Source: an uncultured bacterium
GTDB lineage: Bacteria; Bacillota; Clostridia; Lachnospirales; Lachnospiraceae
Reading direction: 5' to 3'
NCBI GenBank assembly: GCA_947574055.1
Contig: CANPIC010000020.1
Span: forward strand, 1-51,244
Length of the DNA: 51,244 nucleotides
Shown here: piece after piece, positions 8,753-17,283 of the stretch
How the letters are laid out: each line of letters starts with the position of its first letter
Numbering within the stretch: the stretch's first letter is position 1
Made by a program: the position numbers and the translations under genes
The notes under the pieces: generated by a model
The model's database searches: none
What the model was told of the DNA's origin: nothing
Seen by the model: only the letters and a program-made list of their open reading frames with translations

Positions 8753-9805
8753 ATGAAGAGAAAGAGTTTGGCGTTACTTTTGGCAGCGGTTCTGGCACTG
8801 GGGATGACGGGCTGTGGTTCGGACAAGACGAGCGCGCCGCAGGTGTCTTCGCAGCAGGCGCCGGCAGAAAACGATGCAGCCGGAGAAGAAGCGGACAGCG
8901 CGGACACAGCGGCTTCCGGGGATGGATTCTATGCGGGTAAGACCGTTGAGATGATTGTTCCCTGGGGTGCGGGAGGCGGCGCAGACACGGCCTGCCGTCT
9001 GGTTTGCTCTTATATGGAAAAAGAACTGGGCTGTACCATCGTCATCAATAATGTGACAGGAGGCGGCGGCAGTATCGGTCTGGCACAGTTGACAGATGCC
9101 GATGCAGATGGCCTTACCTATGCATATTTTGCCAACACGGATTCCAATGGCGATATCATGCTGGAAGGGGTTCCCTATACTGTGGACGATTTTGCACCGG
9201 TGTGTAAGTTTGCGGCAGACCCGCATATCATCCTGGCATCCAATGCTTCCGGCATCAAGGATCTGGACGGTATGATCGCAGCCGGGGATGGCAATACCTT
9301 GTGGGGAATCGGCGGTGCCTGGACACATTGGGATTTCCTGAAGCTGGAATTTGAAGAAGCGACCGGCACCAGCTACAAGCGCCTGGTATATGACGGCGGC
9401 GCGGCGGTAATTACGGATATCATGAATGGTGACTGCACGGTCGGCACACCGTTTGTATCAGAAGCATTGTCCGCTATTGATGCGGGAGAAGCAGTGCCCA
9501 TCGCGATTACCAGTGCAGAGAGAAATGAAGCATGCCCGGATATTCCCACAGTGGCAGAGCTTGGCTATGACGGTTTTGAATCTACCATGTGGCGGGGATT
9601 TGTGGCACCGGTCGGCACACCCGAAGATGCGATGAGAGAGTTTGCAGAGGCAGTGGGAACGGTATGTGAAAATGAGGAATTTCAGCAGGCAGCAGTACAG
9701 GCCGGCATCACGGTTGACTATACCGATTATGATTCATTCCAGACATTCTACAAAGAGAACCATGAGTCTGTAAAAGAATATTATGAGTCAAATTCCGACA
9801 TGTAA
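8753..9805 (+). CDS. tctC: Tripartite tricarboxylate transporter solute receptor (TctC)
   Basis: Extracytoplasmic binding lipoprotein of a TTT transporter, 350 residues. The signal peptide MKRKSLALLLAAVLALGMTG ends in a lipobox before Cys (T-G-C), followed by an Ala/Ser/Gln/Glu linker. The mature part begins with the family segment FYAGKTVEMIVPWGAGGGAD and contains the usual inner segments NVTGGGGSIGLAQL and, near the end, GFESTMWRGFVAPVGTPEDA. ATG 8753 is preceded by GGAGGG at the right distance; an in-frame ATG at 8738 overlaps that site and is rejected. First gene of tctC-tctB-tctA-amidohydrolase. TctC proteins bind carboxylates (citrate, tartrate, terephthalate and others); the ligand here is not predictable. 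Confidence 0.94.
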   Translation: MKRKSLALLLAAVLALGMTGCGSDKTSAPQVSSQQAPAENDAAGEEADSADTAASGDGFYAGKTVEMIVPWGAGGGADTACRLVCSYMEKELGCTIVINNVTGGGGSIGLAQLTDADADGLTYAYFANTDSNGDIMLEGVPYTVDDFAPVCKFAADPHIILASNASGIKDLDGMIAAGDGNTLWGIGGAWTHWDFLKLEFEEATGTSYKRLVYDGGAAVITDIMNGDCTVGTPFVSEALSAIDAGEAVPIAITSAERNEACPDIPTVAELGYDGFESTMWRGFVAPVGTPEDAMREFAEAVGTVCENEEFQQAAVQAGITVDYTDYDSFQTFYKENHESVKEYYESNSDM

Positions 9806-9874
9806 TAATCGGTTGTAACAGTCTGGTATGTCTGTTCTGTTACAAAAGACTCTGGGAGATTGGAGGGAGTTGTT

Positions 9875-10327
9875 TTGAAAAAAAGTTTTGCGGATATGAT
9901 CATCGGCATTGTGCTTCTGGCATTTTTGACCTCCCTTGCGGTGCAGGTTCCGGCGATTCCGGAAGTGTCCAGAGGATATCCGCTGACGCTGCTGGTTATT
10001 TCCTATCTGATGACAGGGTATTTGCTGGTAAGCAGCATCGTAAAGCAAAAGAAAGAAGAAAAGCAGGAGACGAAGATACTGGAACAGGTGAAGATCATTG
10101 TTCCCTACTGTCTGATGATTGTGGTCTATCTGTTTCTGATGGGCAAGATCGGTTATATCGCCTCCACGGTGCTGTTTATGGTGGCTTCCCTGCTGTACCT
10201 GAAGCTGAAAAACAAGATTGTACTGGCAGTACTCAGCGTGGTACTGACGATTATCCTGTATTTTGTATTTACGAATTTCCTGACAGTGATTCTTCCCCGT
10301 GGAAGCTGGTTTAACATTGCATTTTAA
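9875..10327 (+). CDS. tctB: TTT transporter small membrane subunit (TctB)
   Basis: 150-residue membrane protein with four predicted helices (about 5-25, 35-55, 77-95 and 100-145, the last region holding two short helices), typical of TctB, the small and poorly conserved subunit that partners TctA. The start is TTG 9875: GGAGGG at 9862-9867 is correctly placed for it, whereas the upstream in-frame TTG at 9860 overlaps that site. It lies between tctC and tctA with short gaps (69 and 22 bp), so it is part of the operon. Identity rests on position and topology more than on sequence motifs. Confidence 0.88.
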   Translation: MKKSFADMIIGIVLLAFLTSLAVQVPAIPEVSRGYPLTLLVISYLMTGYLLVSSIVKQKKEEKQETKILEQVKIIVPYCLMIVVYLFLMGKIGYIASTVLFMVASLLYLKLKNKIVLAVLSVVLTIILYFVFTNFLTVILPRGSWFNIAF

Positions 10328-10349
10328 GGAAAAAAGGAGATGAGTCTTT

Positions 10350-11858
10350 ATGGAAAATATCATGCTTGGCTTTGCCAACGTATTTCAGCCAAATAATCTC
10401 CTTGTCTGTATCGGGGGTTTGTTTGTGGGTATTTTGTTCGGCGCCCTTCCCGGGTTCTCCGCTACGATGGCGGTGGCGATTTTTGTGCCCTTTACTTATG
10501 TAATGGAACCCGGGGCGGCGCTCCTCCTCCTCAGTGCATTGTACTGCGGCGGGGTATTCGGCGGTTCTATTCCGGCCGTGCTGGTAGGGATTCCGGGCAC
10601 CCCGGCGTCCGCACCCACTGCGCTGGAAGGAAAAGCTCTTGTGAAAAAGGGCGAGGCGGGACGAGCCCTGAATCTGGTCACGATGGCATCGTGTTTTGGC
10701 GGCTTTGTCAGTTCGGTGGCATTGCTTGTATGTGCACCACTTCTGGCGAAGATTGCCAAGATGGTGGGACAGCCGGAGCAGATGTTCGTAGCTATTTTCG
10801 GCCTTTCGGTGGTGGTTATGCTCTCGCAGGAGAACCTGTTTAAGGGATTGATGGTAGCGATCATCAGCCTGCTTCTGGCCACGTTTGGCCAGGACCCGGT
10901 GGAAGGCTTTCCCCGGTTTACCTTTGGATTTTCTCAGCTGACAGGCGGTTTTTCTGTCGTTCCGGTGCTGATCGGTCTGTTTTCCCTGCCGGAAGTATTT
11001 AAGATGCTGGAAGATCCGCTGGGCAAGATGGCAGAGTCCGGCAAGGTCGGTTCTCTGAAACTGAAACTGACAGATATCACGCATAATATTGTCAATGCCG
11101 TGCGGTCCACCATCATTGGTGTCTGCGTCGGCATCATCCCGGCGGCCGGGCCGGATATCGCGGCTTTCCTTTGCTATAATGAGGCCAAAAAAGCATCCAA
11201 AGAGCCCGAAAAATTCGGAAACGGCAGTCCGGAAGGGATTGTGGCGGCAGAAGCCGGTAACAACGGTGTGACAGGGGGCTCCCTGATTCCGCTTCTGACA
11301 CTGGGGATCCCGGGAAGCGCCCCGGCAGCGATCTTTCTGGGGGCCATGATCATACATGGCGTGCGACCGGGCCCGACCCTGTTTACGCAGCATGCGGAGA
11401 CAGTATATACAATGATCATCGGCTTCGCGCTTATCAATCTGCTGATGTATTTTGTGGGGATGCTTTTCTGCAAATGCGGCAGCCTGATTCTGGTCATTCC
11501 CAAGTCCATTCTGGCAACAGTGATTGTCGTGCTGGCAGTGGTAGGTACTTTCGCGACCAATAAAAATATGTTTGATGTTTTTGTGATGTTCGGGGCCGGT
11601 ATCATCGGTTATCTTATGTTGAGAAATGACTTCCCCACATCTCCGGTGGCGCTGGCGCTTTTGCTGGGTACGAATATGGAGAAATCCATGTCCCTGACCC
11701 GTACGATGTATGAAGGAGAACTGTACATGGTATTCAGCCGGCCGCTGGCGGCGGCGCTGGCAGCCTTTACCATATTTTCCTTTGTATTCCCGCTGGTAAA
11801 GATGGCACGGGAACGGAAAAAGAAAGCGGCACAGAGTACGGAGCAAAGAGGAGAATGA
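10350..11858 (+). CDS. tctA: TTT transporter large membrane subunit (TctA)
   Basis: 502-residue integral membrane permease of about 12 helices that moves the TctC-delivered carboxylate, presumably with a cation gradient. Family marks: GILFGALPGFSATMAVAIF near residue 28, GGVFGGSIPAVLVGIPGTPAS near 70, a matching second-half repeat GVCVGIIPAAGPDIAAFL near 255 and GSLIPLLTLGIPGSAPAAIF near 310. The two G-x-x-P repeats are diagnostic of TctA (DUF112). AAGGAG lies upstream of ATG 10350. The stop is followed within 3 bp by the next gene, indicating translational coupling. Full length for the family. Confidence 0.95.
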   Translation: MENIMLGFANVFQPNNLLVCIGGLFVGILFGALPGFSATMAVAIFVPFTYVMEPGAALLLLSALYCGGVFGGSIPAVLVGIPGTPASAPTALEGKALVKKGEAGRALNLVTMASCFGGFVSSVALLVCAPLLAKIAKMVGQPEQMFVAIFGLSVVVMLSQENLFKGLMVAIISLLLATFGQDPVEGFPRFTFGFSQLTGGFSVVPVLIGLFSLPEVFKMLEDPLGKMAESGKVGSLKLKLTDITHNIVNAVRSTIIGVCVGIIPAAGPDIAAFLCYNEAKKASKEPEKFGNGSPEGIVAAEAGNNGVTGGSLIPLLTLGIPGSAPAAIFLGAMIIHGVRPGPTLFTQHAETVYTMIIGFALINLLMYFVGMLFCKCGSLILVIPKSILATVIVVLAVVGTFATNKNMFDVFVMFGAGIIGYLMLRNDFPTSPVALALLLGTNMEKSMSLTRTMYEGELYMVFSRPLAAALAAFTIFSFVFPLVKMARERKKKAAQSTEQRGE

Positions 11859-11861
11859 CAT

Positions 11862-13040
11862 ATGTCTGTTACAGCAGTATACACAAAGAGAGCGCTGACG
11901 GGAACGGACCTGACAGTACTGGATGATGCCTGTATTCTGATCGAAGATCAGAAGATTGTGGAAGTAACTACGTGTCAGGCATTTGAGGCTTCAGGCCGTG
12001 AGGCAGAAGTCATCTCTCTGCAAGATAAGACGATCCTGCCGGGCTTGTTTGAATGTCATGATCACCTGGCGCTGGATGCGAGACTTCCGGGTCATCTGGA
12101 TATGATGACACTGAGCGAATGTGAACATACACTTCTGGCGCTGAAAGGGCTGCAGGATGATTTGATGAGTGGTGTGACGACCGCCCGCTGCCTGGGAGAC
12201 CGCAATTACATAGATGTGATCCTGAAAGAGCAGATCAGACAGGAAAAGGTAACCGGTCCGGATTTGCTGGTCTGCGGCATCGGCATGAAGGGGCGTCACG
12301 GACATGGCTACGTGGGCATGCCACATTCCGGTGTGGAGGAGTTTCGCAGGACGGCCCGTGAAAATATGTTCCGCGGTGTGGATGTACTGAAAATATTTGT
12401 GACACCGGGAGCACCGGCGGCATCAGCGGAAGAATTTATACCATGCTATATTTCCTACGACGAGATACGCACGGTTGTGGAAGAGGCAAAAGCGCTGAAC
12501 ATCAGGACGGCGGCCCACTGCATCGGCGGAAAAGGGCTTGATTACTGCGTCAGGGCAGGAATTGACGTAATCGAACATGTGTACAGCATCACGCCGGAGC
12601 AGGTCAGGCTGGTGGAAGAGGAGCATAAAGGCTGGATTGATATGACATCCGGTATTGTCCTGGATCCCGAACGGGAACCTTACTGTCCGCCGGCTTCGGT
12701 AAAGAAGATGCGTGCGGCCAGAGAATATTCCAGACAGTGTATCAACCAGATTTACCAAAGCGGAAAGATACGCTATACCCTTGGCACGGATGCCAATCAC
12801 GGGCTTTTATATAAGGAACTGGAATATGCCTGTGAAGGCGGGGCTTCCACGCTGGATGCACTCAAAGGTGTCACAGTCCATGCGGCGCAGATGTGCGGCC
12901 TGGGGGACTGTACGGGCCAGATCGCGGCAGGGATGAAAGCCGATCTGATTGCCGTGGATGAGAATCCGCTGGAAAAGATCAGTACACTGAAAGATGTAAA
13001 ATTCGTGATGAAGAGCGGGAAGGTATATAAAAGACCATAG
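11862..13040 (+). CDS. Metal-dependent amidohydrolase
   Basis: 392-residue cytoplasmic hydrolase of the amidohydrolase superfamily, imidazolonepropionase/prolidase-like branch. The binuclear metal ligands are visible: HxH in ECHDHLALD (about 66), carboxylated Lys in VLKIFVTPGAP (about 175), His in TAAHCIGG (about 220), His in VIEHVYSI (about 240) and Asp in YTLGTDANHG (about 310). The C-terminal segment (GQIAAGMKADLIAVDENPL) is the usual small beta domain. It starts 3 bp after tctA with GAGGAGA overlapping the tctA end. As the last gene of a carboxylate uptake operon it may hydrolyse the imported compound (an amide, lactam or N-acyl acid). A terminator follows. Confidence 0.88.
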   Translation: MSVTAVYTKRALTGTDLTVLDDACILIEDQKIVEVTTCQAFEASGREAEVISLQDKTILPGLFECHDHLALDARLPGHLDMMTLSECEHTLLALKGLQDDLMSGVTTARCLGDRNYIDVILKEQIRQEKVTGPDLLVCGIGMKGRHGHGYVGMPHSGVEEFRRTARENMFRGVDVLKIFVTPGAPAASAEEFIPCYISYDEIRTVVEEAKALNIRTAAHCIGGKGLDYCVRAGIDVIEHVYSITPEQVRLVEEEHKGWIDMTSGIVLDPEREPYCPPASVKKMRAAREYSRQCINQIYQSGKIRYTLGTDANHGLLYKELEYACEGGASTLDALKGVTVHAAQMCGLGDCTGQIAAGMKADLIAVDENPLEKISTLKDVKFVMKSGKVYKRP

Positions 13041-13070
13041 ATATCGCCAGATCCATCACCCTTTGTATAA

Positions 13071-13118
13071 AGGCTGCCCTGACTGCTGACCGGTGTCGGC
13101 GGCGGGCAGCCGATTTTT
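13071..13118 (+). terminator. Rho-independent terminator after tctCBA-amidohydrolase operon
   Basis: GGCTGCCC (13071-13078) pairs with GGGCAGCC (13104-13111), followed by GATTTTTC. It closes the operon 30 bp after the amidohydrolase stop. Confidence 0.75.
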
Positions 13119-13244
13119 CATTTCACAGGAAAGACCTTGCCTCTGTGAAGTGATATAGAATATGTCTCTCCTATGAAATAAAACCTTATGCGCACGGATG
13201 TACGTGGAAATAGATTGCTGCGCTGTCAGAAGGTTTTCATCAAA

Positions 13245-13322
13245 TATGAAACGAAATGAAACAAAAATAGACGCGAACATACAAGTTGTTAAAAAATGTT
13301 TCTATGCAAGACAAAATGAAAC
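13245..13322. promoter_or_regulatory. Candidate activator binding region with TGAAAC repeats
   Basis: TGAAAC occurs at 13247, 13257 and 13317, with an inverted GTTTC at 13298. The first two are exactly one helical turn apart (ATGAAACGAAATGAAAC), the same layout as the TGCAA pair before tctC but with a different core. They lie 40-120 bp upstream of the second -24/-12 promoter. The likely binder is one of the two PrpR-type activators, most plausibly the one at 25076-26959. Confidence 0.55.
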
Positions 13323-13363
13323 AATTTTATGACAAAAAGTAACGAAAATCCCCGTTCATATAC

Positions 13364-13380
13364 TTGGCACGAAAATTGCT
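13364..13380 (+). promoter_or_regulatory. Sigma-54 (-24/-12) promoter of TRAP operon
   Basis: TTGGCACGAAAATTGCT matches the sigma-54 consensus at every conserved position; GG at 13366-13367 and GC at 13378-13379 are 12 bases apart. It lies 111 bp before the dctM start, leaving an untranslated leader of about 100 bases in which I see no clear structure. The 13041-13491 gap otherwise holds only the terminator and the TGAAAC repeats. Confidence 0.92.
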
Positions 13381-13491
13381 CTATACAAAAGCAGAAGATA
13401 GAAGTTTTTCGGATGAATAAGGAGGAAAGGAGGAAGTTGCCGTGGCAGGGCATAAAAACTGCTGAAACTAAAGTTTAATGAGGTGACAATT

Positions 13492-14769
13492 ATGGATTTG
13501 GTTGTACTAGTAGGTTCTTTCTTCGCCATGCTTTTCCTGGGCTTTCCGATCGCTTTTGCCCTTTTGTTATCATCTCTGCTGTATATGGTGCTGTATTCCA
13601 GCGTACCGCTGATCATTATTGCACAGCAGCTTCTCAAAGGTGTGGATTCCTTTACGCTGCTGGCCATTCCCTTTTTTGTGATCGCGGGCTGTCTGATGCA
13701 GGGCGGTGGCATCTCCAAAAGGATCGTTGATTTTGCGAAGAAATTGGTAGGCTGGATGCCGGGCGGCCTGGCGGTGGTGGATATTATCGCCAGTATGATC
13801 TTTGCGGCGATGACAGGTGCCGGGGCAGCGACTACGGCGGCCGTAGGCGGCATCATGATTCCTTCTATGGAAGAAGAAGGATATGATGCGGGCTTTGCCA
13901 GCGCAATCCAGGCGATGGGAGGTATTTTCGGCCCGATCATTCCGCCCAGTACGTTGATGGTTTTGTATGCGGTGGCTTCAGGCGAATCGGTGGCGGATAT
14001 GTTTTTGGGCGGTATCCTGCCGGGACTTTTCCTGGGTTTGGTACTGATCGTTGTGGTCGTGGCAATGTGTGTCCGCAAGGGCTATAAGGGAAGCGGCACT
14101 TTTAAGATAAAAGAGGCGGCAAAGTCTCTGGGAAGTGCCATCTGGGCGCTGCTTGCACCGGTCATTATCCTGGGCGGCATCTATTCCGGCGCATTTACGC
14201 CTACGGAGGCGTCCGCGGCATGCTGTTTCTATTGTCTGATCGTAGGACTGTTCATCTATAAAGAGATGAAATGGAAAGACGTCCTGAAAACGGTATATGG
14301 CGGGGTAAAGAGTGCGGCAGGTATTATGTTTATCGTTGCGGCTACGCAGGTATTTGGCTGGGTGATTACCCGTGCGGGGATCCCGCAGACAATCGCAAAG
14401 ATGTTTACGGAATCCGTCAGCAGCCCCATTGTATTTATGTTTGCGGTGTGCCTGATCCTTCTGGTGGCAGGCTGCTTTATCGACGCGGTGCCGGCCCTTT
14501 TGATCTTTGCGCCGATCTTTTGTCCGACGGCACAGGCGTATGGAATTAATATGGTTTATTTTGGTGTGATTATGGTGATTGTCCTTTGTATCGGCCTGGC
14601 TACTCCTCCGGTGGGGATCAACCTGTATGTGGCGTCCAGTGTGGGCGGCCAGCCGGTACATAAGATCATTCCCCATCTGCCGATGCCGCTGGTTGCCATC
14701 GCAGTGGGAACGATCGCCCTGATCCTGGTTCCGCAGATTACCACGTTGCTGCCGGCTCTGACCAAATAG
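13492..14769 (+). CDS. dctM: TRAP transporter large membrane subunit (DctM)
   Basis: 425-residue permease of about 12 helices, the sodium- or proton-coupled transport subunit of a TRAP system. Family segments: GFPIAFALLLSSLLYM near residue 18, LLAIPFFVIAGCLMQGGGI near 60, AAMTGAGAATTAAVGGIMIP near 105, then GGIFGPIIPPSTLMVLYAV and, near the C-terminus, LCIGLATPPVGINLYVASS. These are the typical DctM signatures. ATG 13492 has GAGGTG at 13480-13485; the in-frame GTG at 13483 overlaps that site. The gene order dctM-dctP-dctQ is unusual; dctP-dctQ-dctM is commoner. Confidence 0.95.
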   Translation: MDLVVLVGSFFAMLFLGFPIAFALLLSSLLYMVLYSSVPLIIIAQQLLKGVDSFTLLAIPFFVIAGCLMQGGGISKRIVDFAKKLVGWMPGGLAVVDIIASMIFAAMTGAGAATTAAVGGIMIPSMEEEGYDAGFASAIQAMGGIFGPIIPPSTLMVLYAVASGESVADMFLGGILPGLFLGLVLIVVVVAMCVRKGYKGSGTFKIKEAAKSLGSAIWALLAPVIILGGIYSGAFTPTEASAACCFYCLIVGLFIYKEMKWKDVLKTVYGGVKSAAGIMFIVAATQVFGWVITRAGIPQTIAKMFTESVSSPIVFMFAVCLILLVAGCFIDAVPALLIFAPIFCPTAQAYGINMVYFGVIMVIVLCIGLATPPVGINLYVASSVGGQPVHKIIPHLPMPLVAIAVGTIALILVPQITTLLPALTK

Positions 14770-14824
14770 TGTGACAACAAAATATCTGTATCATATGACA
14801 TGAAATGATTGGAGAGAAAACGAC

Positions 14825-15901
14825 ATGAAAAAGAAAATTTTATCAATCTGCCTTACGATCGCGGTCATGGCCGTAGCAGTTGGATGTGGACAGAATGCAT
14901 CCAAGGATTCCGCACCGGCAGCGGCAAACACAGAAAGTTCTTCTGACGCAGCCGCAGCAGATACAACATCCGGTGTGACCGGTGAAAACCGTACCCTTTC
15001 CCTGTTTGCAGGCTCCATTCCGGAAAATACACCTACCGGCGCGGGTCTGGCAGCCATGGCTGATTATATCAATGCCAATTCCAATGGCACACTGGAAGCG
15101 CAGACCTTCTATGACACGGCACTGGGTGATGCGACTTCTATGGTGCAGGGGCTTCAGCAGGGCACGGTAGATATCGGGGTGGCCGGTACGGCATACTTTT
15201 CCGGTCTGGTGCCTGAGATTGAAGTATTCCAGCTTCCCTTCCTCTTTGGTGACCTGGAGAGTGCCCGTACAGCGACAGCGGGGCCGGTAGCGGAAGAGAT
15301 CAATGGCATGTTTGAAGGTGTGGGAATCATCGGACTTTCCTTCTGGGAAAACGGTTTTCGTGAGTTGACGAACAATGTCCGTCCGGTCAGGACACCCGCG
15401 GATATGGAAGGCATCAAGATGAGGACACTTCCCGCTGATGTGCAGAGGGCGACCTGGGAAGCTATGGGTGCCATGACCGCACAGATTGATGCGTCAGAAC
15501 TTTATACCTCCCTCCAGCAGGGCACAGTAAATGCACAGGATAACCCGCTGCATGAAATCGTATCCCGTAAGTTCTACGAGGTACAGCCTTATGTAACAAT
15601 GACAGACGCAACATACACGCCTTTGTATATGGCAATGAGCAAGATCACCTGGGATTCCCTTTCCGAGTCTCAGCAGCAGCTGATCGTGGAAGCGGCAGCA
15701 GTGGGCCGTCAGGCACAGCTTGATGCCACAGATGTGGCACAGGCGGAAGCTCTGCAGGTACTCAAAGACAATGGCTGCGAGATCATAGAGGATGCAGACA
15801 AAGAAGCATTCAAGGAAAAAGCGATGACCACATGGTCCCTCTTCACCGACGGAACCGAAAAGGGCGCTGATCTTCTTGAAAAAATACAGAGCAACATGTA
15901 A
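14825..15901 (+). CDS. dctP: TRAP transporter solute-binding lipoprotein (DctP)
   Basis: 358-residue extracytoplasmic receptor. Signal peptide MKKKILSICLTIAVMAVAVG ends at a lipobox Cys (A-V-G-C), followed by an Ala/Ser-rich linker of about 40 residues. The mature part has the DctP pattern: TGAGLAAMADYINANSNGTL, VQGLQQGTVDIGVAGTAYF, LPFLFGDLESA, then FRELTNNVRPVRTPADMEG with the conserved Arg of the RxPxDxxGxKxR motif that contacts the substrate carboxylate, and ASELYTSLQQGTVNAQDNP. GGAGAG is 9 bp before ATG. It lies 55 bp after dctM. The carboxylate-binding Arg indicates an organic acid ligand, such as a sugar acid. Confidence 0.95.
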   Translation: MKKKILSICLTIAVMAVAVGCGQNASKDSAPAAANTESSSDAAAADTTSGVTGENRTLSLFAGSIPENTPTGAGLAAMADYINANSNGTLEAQTFYDTALGDATSMVQGLQQGTVDIGVAGTAYFSGLVPEIEVFQLPFLFGDLESARTATAGPVAEEINGMFEGVGIIGLSFWENGFRELTNNVRPVRTPADMEGIKMRTLPADVQRATWEAMGAMTAQIDASELYTSLQQGTVNAQDNPLHEIVSRKFYEVQPYVTMTDATYTPLYMAMSKITWDSLSESQQQLIVEAAAVGRQAQLDATDVAQAEALQVLKDNGCEIIEDADKEAFKEKAMTTWSLFTDGTEKGADLLEKIQSNM

Positions 15902-15971
15902 CTGCCAGAGTCGGAACTGAAAACAGCAGACGCCCGGAAGGTGCCTGCGGAACTCATAATAGGAGATGAAT

Positions 15972-16466
15972 ATGAAAAACCTTTCATCAAAACTGGTGGC
16001 AGGTGCAGAGATGATTCTGGGATTCATCGGCCTGACCATGATATTGATAGAAACTTTTGCGGTATTTGCAAGAAACATCTTACATACATCGACCCCCTGG
16101 GTGGATGAAGCACTGAAACTGATGTTTATCTGGATCGTATTTGTGGGAGCGGCGCTCTGCTTTCGCACGGATGAACTGATTTCCCTGACACTGATTGAGG
16201 ACAGCCTGAAAGAGAAAAAGAAGATGGCGGCTTACGGGGTCATGAAAGTGGTGCAATATGTATCGGCAGTGGGAATCTGTATCCTTCTTGTATACCAGTT
16301 ATCCACGATCATCCGTACACAGCTTACCACAGGAGAGGCAACCACGGTTCTGAAATATCCACTGTGGTTTATGAATCTGGGTGTATTCCTGGGGGTACTG
16401 CTGATTGTTGTGATGGGTGTCCTTAAAATCTTTGACACACTGCAATATTTCAGGAAAGAGGATTGA
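15972..16466 (+). CDS. dctQ: TRAP transporter small membrane subunit (DctQ)
   Basis: 164-residue membrane protein with four helices (about 8-30, 45-65, 85-108 and 125-150), the DctQ partner of DctM. Family features: FARNILHTSTPWVDEALKL near residue 35 and FVGAALCFRTDELISL after it. The start is ATG 15972: AGGAG at 15960-15964 abuts an in-frame ATG at 15966, too close for initiation, while 15972 is well spaced. It lies 70 bp after dctP. Confidence 0.92.
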   Translation: MKNLSSKLVAGAEMILGFIGLTMILIETFAVFARNILHTSTPWVDEALKLMFIWIVFVGAALCFRTDELISLTLIEDSLKEKKKMAAYGVMKVVQYVSAVGICILLVYQLSTIIRTQLTTGEATTVLKYPLWFMNLGVFLGVLLIVVMGVLKIFDTLQYFRKED

Positions 16467-16559
16467 TAAAAACGGCCTGGCCGCACAGTCGGCCAGAGCC
16501 GTCATAAGCAGGACAGCCTGCCAGAATTGCCATGCAAGGACTGCAAAGGAGCATAAGAA

Positions 16560-17234
16560 ATGAAGAAGTATATAGATCTGACACTGCCGATCGTGCCGCA
16601 CTGGAGATGCCCGATCGAAATAAAAGATGTGAAGTCTTTTGAGAAAGGCGATGCTGCCAATGTGACCTGGTTTACTCTGCAGACCCATTGGTATACACAT
16701 ATTGACGCGCCGAGCCATCAGTTCCCCGAGGGGAAGACGCTCAATGATTTCCCGCTGGAATCCCTGTTCGGGAAAGCGGTCATCCTTGACGTGAGCCATG
16801 TGGAAGCGAATGAGCCCATCACAGCGGAGATGTTAAAAGCGGCGCTGGGAGATACGAAGCCGGAAAAAATCCTGCTTGTCAAGACCTGCTGGGAAGATAA
16901 GACCAAGTGGCATTCCCACGACTACTGGGATGAGTCCCCCTATATTACGGAAGATGGTGCCGAGTGGCTGGCATCACTGAAGCCGGAGATTGTCGGTTTT
17001 GACTTTGCGCAGGATTATGATATCCGCAAGCTGCGCTTTGGGGTGCCGGAGAGTCAGTGCTATCTGACCACGCATCGCAAAATTCTCAAAAACGATATTA
17101 TGATGATCGAATATATGAGCAATATGAAATCCGTAAAAAGTAAAGTAGTTGATTTTGTAGGGCTTCCCACTGCACTGGAGAATGCCAACGGGGCACAGAT
17201 CCGGTGTGTGGCAATAGAAGAGACGAAAGAATGA
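16560..17234 (+). CDS. Cyclase-family (kynurenine formamidase-like) hydrolase
   Basis: 224-residue metal-dependent hydrolase of the cyclase/KynB family. The signature metal-binding segment is present as QTHWYTHIDAPSHQFPEG (about 41-58), matching HxGTHxDxPxH with W-Y in place of G. Other family parts are GKAVILDVSH (about 75) and IVGFDFAQDYDIRKL (about 140). AAAGGAG precedes ATG 16560. Known members cleave formamides, cyclic amides or lactone-like rings and some act in sugar-acid degradation. Placement directly after the TRAP genes suggests an early step on the imported acid, perhaps ring opening or dehydration. A stem-loop follows. Confidence 0.88.
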   Translation: MKKYIDLTLPIVPHWRCPIEIKDVKSFEKGDAANVTWFTLQTHWYTHIDAPSHQFPEGKTLNDFPLESLFGKAVILDVSHVEANEPITAEMLKAALGDTKPEKILLVKTCWEDKTKWHSHDYWDESPYITEDGAEWLASLKPEIVGFDFAQDYDIRKLRFGVPESQCYLTTHRKILKNDIMMIEYMSNMKSVKSKVVDFVGLPTALENANGAQIRCVAIEETKE

Positions 17235-17238
17235 TACA

Positions 17239-17258
17239 TGCCCCCGCTTGCGGGGGCG
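17239..17258 (+). other. Intercistronic GC stem-loop
   Basis: GCCCCCG (17240-17246) pairs with CGGGGGC (17251-17257) around a CTTG tetraloop. No T run follows, and AGAAAGGAGAGG for pdxA is just downstream, so it is more likely an mRNA processing, stability or partial attenuation element than a terminator. Confidence 0.6.
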
Positions 17259-17283
17259 CAGACAGAAAGGAGAGGAAAACGAA

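Noticed and set aside
10311..11861. 516-residue open frame on the minus strand opposite tctA
   Set aside because: It is the shadow of tctA: low-complexity composition rich in His, Gln and Arg, no recognisable family, no ribosome binding site.
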